Positions 51,549 to 54,415 of a stretch of 54,415 bases of DNA are shown here, in pieces. Origin of the DNA: Bacteroidales bacterium (GTDB lineage: Bacteria > Bacteroidota > Bacteroidia > Bacteroidales > UBA932). A program made the translations under genes and the position numbers. The stretch is taken from NCBI GenBank assembly GCA_017630155.1, contig JAGBVU010000020.1, forward strand, positions 1-54,415. The letters are read 5' to 3'. Each line of letters opens with the position of its first letter. Within the stretch, counting starts at the first letter, position 1. The notes beneath the pieces were generated by a model. The model did not search any database. It was not told the origin of the DNA and saw only the letters and a list, made by a program, of their open reading frames with translations.

Positions 51549-53017
51549 AAACTGTACTCAACTCCGTCCTTGGTGTCCTTAATCTGGACGCCAAGCTCTT
51601 TGAGTTTGTCACGGATAAGATCACTGGTAGCAAAGTCCTTATTGGATTTTGCTACTTTTCTTACATCCAGTACCATCTCAATAAGGCCATTGATCATTGT
51701 CTCCGAGCCATTGGAAGCCGACTCATCTACCAAACCCAATACCTCTGGAATAAATTTGAGGAACAACTCATCCAAAAGGGCTTTATCCTCTGCATTGATA
51801 GCCAACTGACCATCTTTGACCTGGTTTACAATCCTTACCGCATCGAAAAGATGTGACAGTGCAATAGGGGTATTGATATCGTCGCATATAGCTTCAAATA
51901 CATTGTCATATATTGCTTTGATCTCCTTATTTGCTTCACCCGCCCCTTTGACAGCCAACGCTTTGACATCTTTTACTGCCTGCATAATACGCTTCAGACC
52001 CTTCTCAGCAGCCTGCAATGCATCGTTGCTGAAATCAAGGGTACTGCGATAGTGTGCCTGAAGGATAAAGAAACGGATGGTCATAGGTGAATACGGCTGC
52101 ACGAGGATCGGATGAGTGCCACTGAAAAGCTCATCAAGGGTGATGAAGTTGCCATATGACTTACCCATCTTCTTACCCTCAATAGTGATCATATTGTTGT
52201 GCATCCAGTACCTTACGCCACCTTTACCTCTTGAGGCCTTATTCTGGGCCAACTCACATTCGTGGTGAGGGAAAAGGAGGTCCATACCACCACCGTGAAT
52301 ATCAAACTCTTCTCCAAGATATTTGGCACTCATCGCCGAGCACTCAAGGTGCCAGCCTGGGAAACCGTCACTCCAAGGTGAAGGCCATTTCATGATATGT
52401 TCAGGTGCAGCTTTTTTCCAAAGGGCAAAATCGAGTGGAGATCTCTTGTCACTCTGGCCGTCAAGCTCGCGGGTATTTGAGATCATATCGTCAAGGACCC
52501 TGCCTGACAACTCTCCGTAGTTATGCTTTTCGTGAAAGGCCCTCACATCAAAATAGACTGAGCCATTGCTTTCATACGCAAAGCCTGCATCAAATATCTT
52601 CTGCACCAAGGCAATCTGCTCAATGATGTGTCCGGAAGCACGAGGCTCAATACTTGGAGGGCAAGTATTGAGTTTCTTCATTGCCTCCTGATATCTTAGG
52701 GTATACTCCTGTGCCACCTCCATAGGCTCAAGGGACTCAAGTTTGGCCTTTTTTGCAATCTTGTCCTCACCTTCGTCTGCATCATGCTCAAGGTGACCGA
52801 CATCGGTAATATTTCTTACATATCTCACTTTATATCCCATATAGCGGAACATCCTTACCAGAACATCATATGTGACACCGGGTCTCGCGTGTCCAAGATG
52901 GGCATCTCCATATACGGTAGGGCCACAAACATACAGACCTACCATTCCAGGGGTTACAGGTTTAAATACCTCTTTTCTTCTCGATAATGTGTTATAAAGT
53001 AAAATCTCTCTTGCCAT
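51545..53017 (-). CDS. cysS: Cysteinyl-tRNA synthetase
   Basis: This 490-residue class I synthetase has the HIGH-like AHLGHA motif in '[18 protein letters not shown]' (with the zinc Cys), a second zinc Cys/His set in '[10 protein letters not shown]' and the 'HHECELAQ' helix, and KMGKS in place of KMSKS. The last change is, as I recall, common in Bacteroidota. The C-terminal DALR-like domain is present. The gene is monocistronic with a -7 box 23 nt upstream. Confidence 0.96.
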   Translation of the reverse strand: MAREILLYNTLSRRKEVFKPVTPGMVGLYVCGPTVYGDAHLGHARPGVTYDVLVRMFRYMGYKVRYVRNITDVGHLEHDADEGEDKIAKKAKLESLEPMEVAQEYTLRYQEAMKKLNTCPPSIEPRASGHIIEQIALVQKIFDAGFAYESNGSVYFDVRAFHEKHNYGELSGRVLDDMISNTRELDGQSDKRSPLDFALWKKAAPEHIMKWPSPWSDGFPGWHLECSAMSAKYLGEEFDIHGGGMDLLFPHHECELAQNKASRGKGGVRYWMHNNMITIEGKKMGKSYGNFITLDELFSGTHPILVQPYSPMTIRFFILQAHYRSTLDFSNDALQAAEKGLKRIMQAVKDVKALAVKGAGEANKEIKAIYDNVFEAICDDINTPIALSHLFDAVRIVNQVKDGQLAINAEDKALLDELFLKFIPEVLGLVDESASNGSETMINGLIEMVLDVRKVAKSNKDFATSDLIRDKLKELGVQIKDTKDGVEYSF

Positions 53018-53040
53018 ACTGTTATTGCATATTAAGGTGA

Positions 53041-53048
53041 CAAAGTTA
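53041..53048 (-). promoter_or_regulatory. -7 box of cysS
   Basis: Minus-strand TAACTTTG matches TAnnTTTG and lies 23 nt before the cysS ATG. No -33 element is evident. Confidence 0.5.
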
Positions 53049-53060
53049 CCTCTTTTTTAT

Positions 53061-53405
53061 TTACTTCTCCAAATTAAGAGAGTCTTCTATATGCAATCTG
53101 TTTGCAAGAACTTCATTAAAGTATTTGTCCTCCCCTTCAGAATTGGTGTATTTCACGTTTCTGACCCTTCCATTTACCGAGACACACATCCCTTTTCTTA
53201 TCTCGGCAAAGTCGGGCATCCCCCTCCCTGTCCAGGCGACGATATTGTGCCAAGTGGTCTCCTCTTTGATGACTCCGCTTCTATCCTTAAACACTTCATT
53301 TGTAGCCAGGGCAAATTTGATGACTTTGGATTCACCCACCACATTAATCCTCGGAGTCGTTCCCACGTTACCCCTGAGTTCAATCCTGTTAACTGATCTG
53401 TCCAT
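53061..53405 (-). CDS. ssb: Short single-stranded DNA-binding protein
   Basis: This 114-residue protein is a single OB fold: MDRSVNRIELRGNVG start, 'KFALATNEVFKDRSG', 'TTWHNIVAWTGRG' and 'GMCVSVNGRVRNVKY' strands are typical of bacterial SSB. It ends right after the OB fold (SLNLEK) and lacks the flexible tail and acidic DDDIPF-like tip used to recruit repair proteins. It may be an accessory SSB rather than the main one. Next to a recombinase remnant it could have come with a mobile element, but similar short SSBs are also common in the phylum. Confidence 0.9.
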   Translation of the reverse strand: MDRSVNRIELRGNVGTTPRINVVGESKVIKFALATNEVFKDRSGVIKEETTWHNIVAWTGRGMPDFAEIRKGMCVSVNGRVRNVKYTNSEGEDKYFNEVLANRLHIEDSLNLEK

Positions 53406-53465
53406 AATTGTTTTGTTTTAAATCCGATGCAAAGGAAGTCAATCTAAAATGAGAGAGTAAGAATC

Positions 53466-53485
53466 TAATCGGATATAATCGGATA
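53466..53485 (+). repeat. Exact 10-bp tandem repeat
   Basis: TAATCGGATA occurs twice back to back between the divergent ssb and zinc-ribbon genes. A 10-bp period is close to one DNA turn, as in operators bound by a dimer or paired monomers, but no regulator is known. Confidence 0.6.
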
Positions 53486-53559
53486 ATATTTTGACTGAAT
53501 TTTAAAATCCGGCAGAAGAAGTTTTTACTTTTTCGTCACATCGTTGGGGACCAAAAGGA

Positions 53560-53567
53560 TAGATTTG
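53560..53567 (+). promoter_or_regulatory. -7 box of the zinc-ribbon gene
   Basis: TAGATTTG matches TAnnTTTG, 10 nt before the ATG at 53578. No good -33 element is present. Confidence 0.45.
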
Positions 53568-53577
53568 CAAAAAAAAG

Positions 53578-53925
53578 ATGAAAGAGAGAGAGATAAAGCA
53601 TTGCCTTGAATGTGGCAAAGAATTGCTCGGGAGGATCGATAAAAAATATTGCAATGACTCCTGCAAGTCCGCATTTCTCAACAGGAAGTACAGAGTCGCT
53701 AATAGGGAGATAGGGAGGATTAACAGGATCCTCAAGAACAATCACAAGATTCTCTCAGACATTATAGTGGATGGAGTATATGAGTGCTCTACCAGGGAAC
53801 TCTTTATAAAGGGGTTCAATTTTGATTATTTCACATCTCTTGACCCCCAGGCTCCCCCCGTTATGTATTGTTATGAGATCGGTTACCAGATAAATAGTGA
53901 GAGGGTATGGATAATTACTGCATGA
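53578..53925 (+). CDS. Small zinc-ribbon protein, function unknown
   Basis: This 115-residue protein opens with a zinc-ribbon made of C9, C12, C25 and C29 (CLECG and CNDSCK), followed by a basic helix rich in Arg and Lys (about 33-58) and a mixed alpha/beta C-terminal part. The Cys pattern and 'KKYCNDSCKSAFLNRKYR' segment resemble small Bacteroidota proteins I have seen as hypothetical. Zinc binding is likely and nucleic-acid binding possible. It has no signal peptide. The recombinase remnant begins right after it. Confidence 0.7.
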   Translation: MKEREIKHCLECGKELLGRIDKKYCNDSCKSAFLNRKYRVANREIGRINRILKNNHKILSDIIVDGVYECSTRELFIKGFNFDYFTSLDPQAPPVMYCYEIGYQINSERVWIITA

Positions 53926-53975
53926 GAGCAAGCTCTCTGTGGCTTTCTCCCAGGATTAGGCCTCCGGCATTCCCT

Positions 53976-54368
53976 CAGATATATGTTGGCGAACAGAATC
54001 CGGAAGGAATGAAGGCAAGATTTTCGCAGGAAAATCAGAATATCCGCAAACGCTTGGGCCGTCTTGTCAAGACAATGGGATGGGAAGTCGCTCCGTCCGG
54101 AACCTGGTGCAGACATAGTTTCGCAACAAATTTAAGCCACGCCGTAGGAGTGCCGAAGGAATATATACAGGAAGCGATGGGGCATTCTGTGATGAGCGGA
54201 ACTGTGACAGACCGATATATTCAGACATATCCTCATGCCCGTCAGATGGAGTTCAACTCTAAAATGCTTAAAGTTGGGAATCAGGTGGATATAATGGGGG
54301 AACTTCAAGGACTCACCCCGGATCAGATACAAGCTTTGATTGAGATGGTGAAGAAAAATAAATCATAA
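53976..54368 (+). pseudogene. C-terminal remnant of a tyrosine recombinase (phage-type integrase)
   Basis: The open frame runs from 53907, but only the part from about 53976 looks like protein of this family. It holds the catalytic C-terminal half: CRHSFATNL with the active Arg-His, an EAMGHS motif with the second His, and the nucleophile Tyr in TDRYIQ, followed by a helical tail. The core-binding domain and the first catalytic Arg and Lys are absent because the zinc-ribbon gene occupies the place where they would be. It is most simply a truncated, inactive leftover of an integrase gene. The last 47 bases of the window after it hold no gene I can support. Confidence 0.8.
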
Positions 54369-54415
54369 GATTACGAATCTGAGAAGAAATCTATAACTTA
54401 GTGCCATGAACGAGA

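Noticed and set aside
53061-53405. Truncated ssb pseudogene
   Set aside because: The OB fold is complete and the reading frame intact; short SSBs without an acidic tail are common in the phylum.
53907-53975. N-terminal part of the recombinase frame
   Set aside because: These codons overlap the end of the zinc-ribbon gene in another frame and show no resemblance to recombinases, so they were left out of the remnant.
54406-54415. Possible gene start at the right edge (ATG after TAACTTAG)
   Set aside because: Only ten bases are visible and the box deviates from TAnnTTTG, so nothing can be claimed.

Overview
The window reads as chromosomal DNA of a Bacteroidales bacterium (Bacteroidota). The evidence is a recurrent -7 promoter box of the form TAnnTTTG with no E. 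coli-type -35/-10 pair, few Shine-Dalgarno sites, many lipoproteins and TonB-dependent receptors, families largely confined to this phylum (DUF4831, DUF4837, DUF4988-type lipoproteins, BtuG-like propellers) and the Ala/Lys/Glu-rich tail on ribosomal protein bS16. I cannot name a genus. Most of the window is ordinary core genome with dense operons.

Layout. 1-4114 (minus) carries a collagen-like DUF4988 lipoprotein fragment, a TSUP permease, a TonB-dependent receptor and a small histidine-rich membrane protein; the last three look like one uptake cassette. 4138-6015 is an ABC-F ATPase, divergent from a P1 peptidase, an M16 peptidase and a membrane-anchored PHP-domain protein (6083-11232). A glycosyltransferase and rhamnulose-1-phosphate aldolase diverge at 12.3 kb, followed by a POT peptide transporter (minus), a lipid A-type acyltransferase, a DUF4831 protein, Xaa-His dipeptidase, a short LysR-like protein and a class C beta-lactamase-like hydrolase. 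The rpsF-rpsR-rplI operon ends at 21351. A structured 780-bp intergenic region follows; it contains repeats, strong hairpins and a free-standing 40-residue peptide gene with its own promoter and terminator.

22137-27741 (minus) is patatin/BamA-like protein - flippase - dut - murF. Divergent from it is a peptidyl-prolyl isomerase lipoprotein joined to a complete RND tripartite efflux operon (27794-34053). Then come rpsP-rimM, a minus operon ruvX-def-phosphomannomutase, and a plus operon of M23 peptidase - dxr - rseP - DUF4837. tRNA-Glu, rpsT, radC and upp follow, convergent with rpoN. 45420-48752 (minus) is a vitamin B12 uptake locus: cobalamin riboswitch, BtuB-type receptor and BtuG-like surface lipoprotein. 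The right end has a SPOR protein and LEA-like lipoprotein, miaB, an OsmC protein, cysS, a short ssb, a zinc-ribbon protein and the C-terminal remnant of a tyrosine recombinase.

Three points stand out. The 21.4-22.1 kb intergenic region holds a 20-bp long-range stem enclosing smaller hairpins, plus two copies of a roughly 37-bp repeat related to a tandem repeat at 11.2 kb. The 40-residue peptide gene in the same region is an independent transcription unit. At least seven genes have the -7 box only 4-6 nt before the start codon, which predicts leaderless mRNAs. No CRISPR array, complete insertion sequence or intact mobile element was seen.
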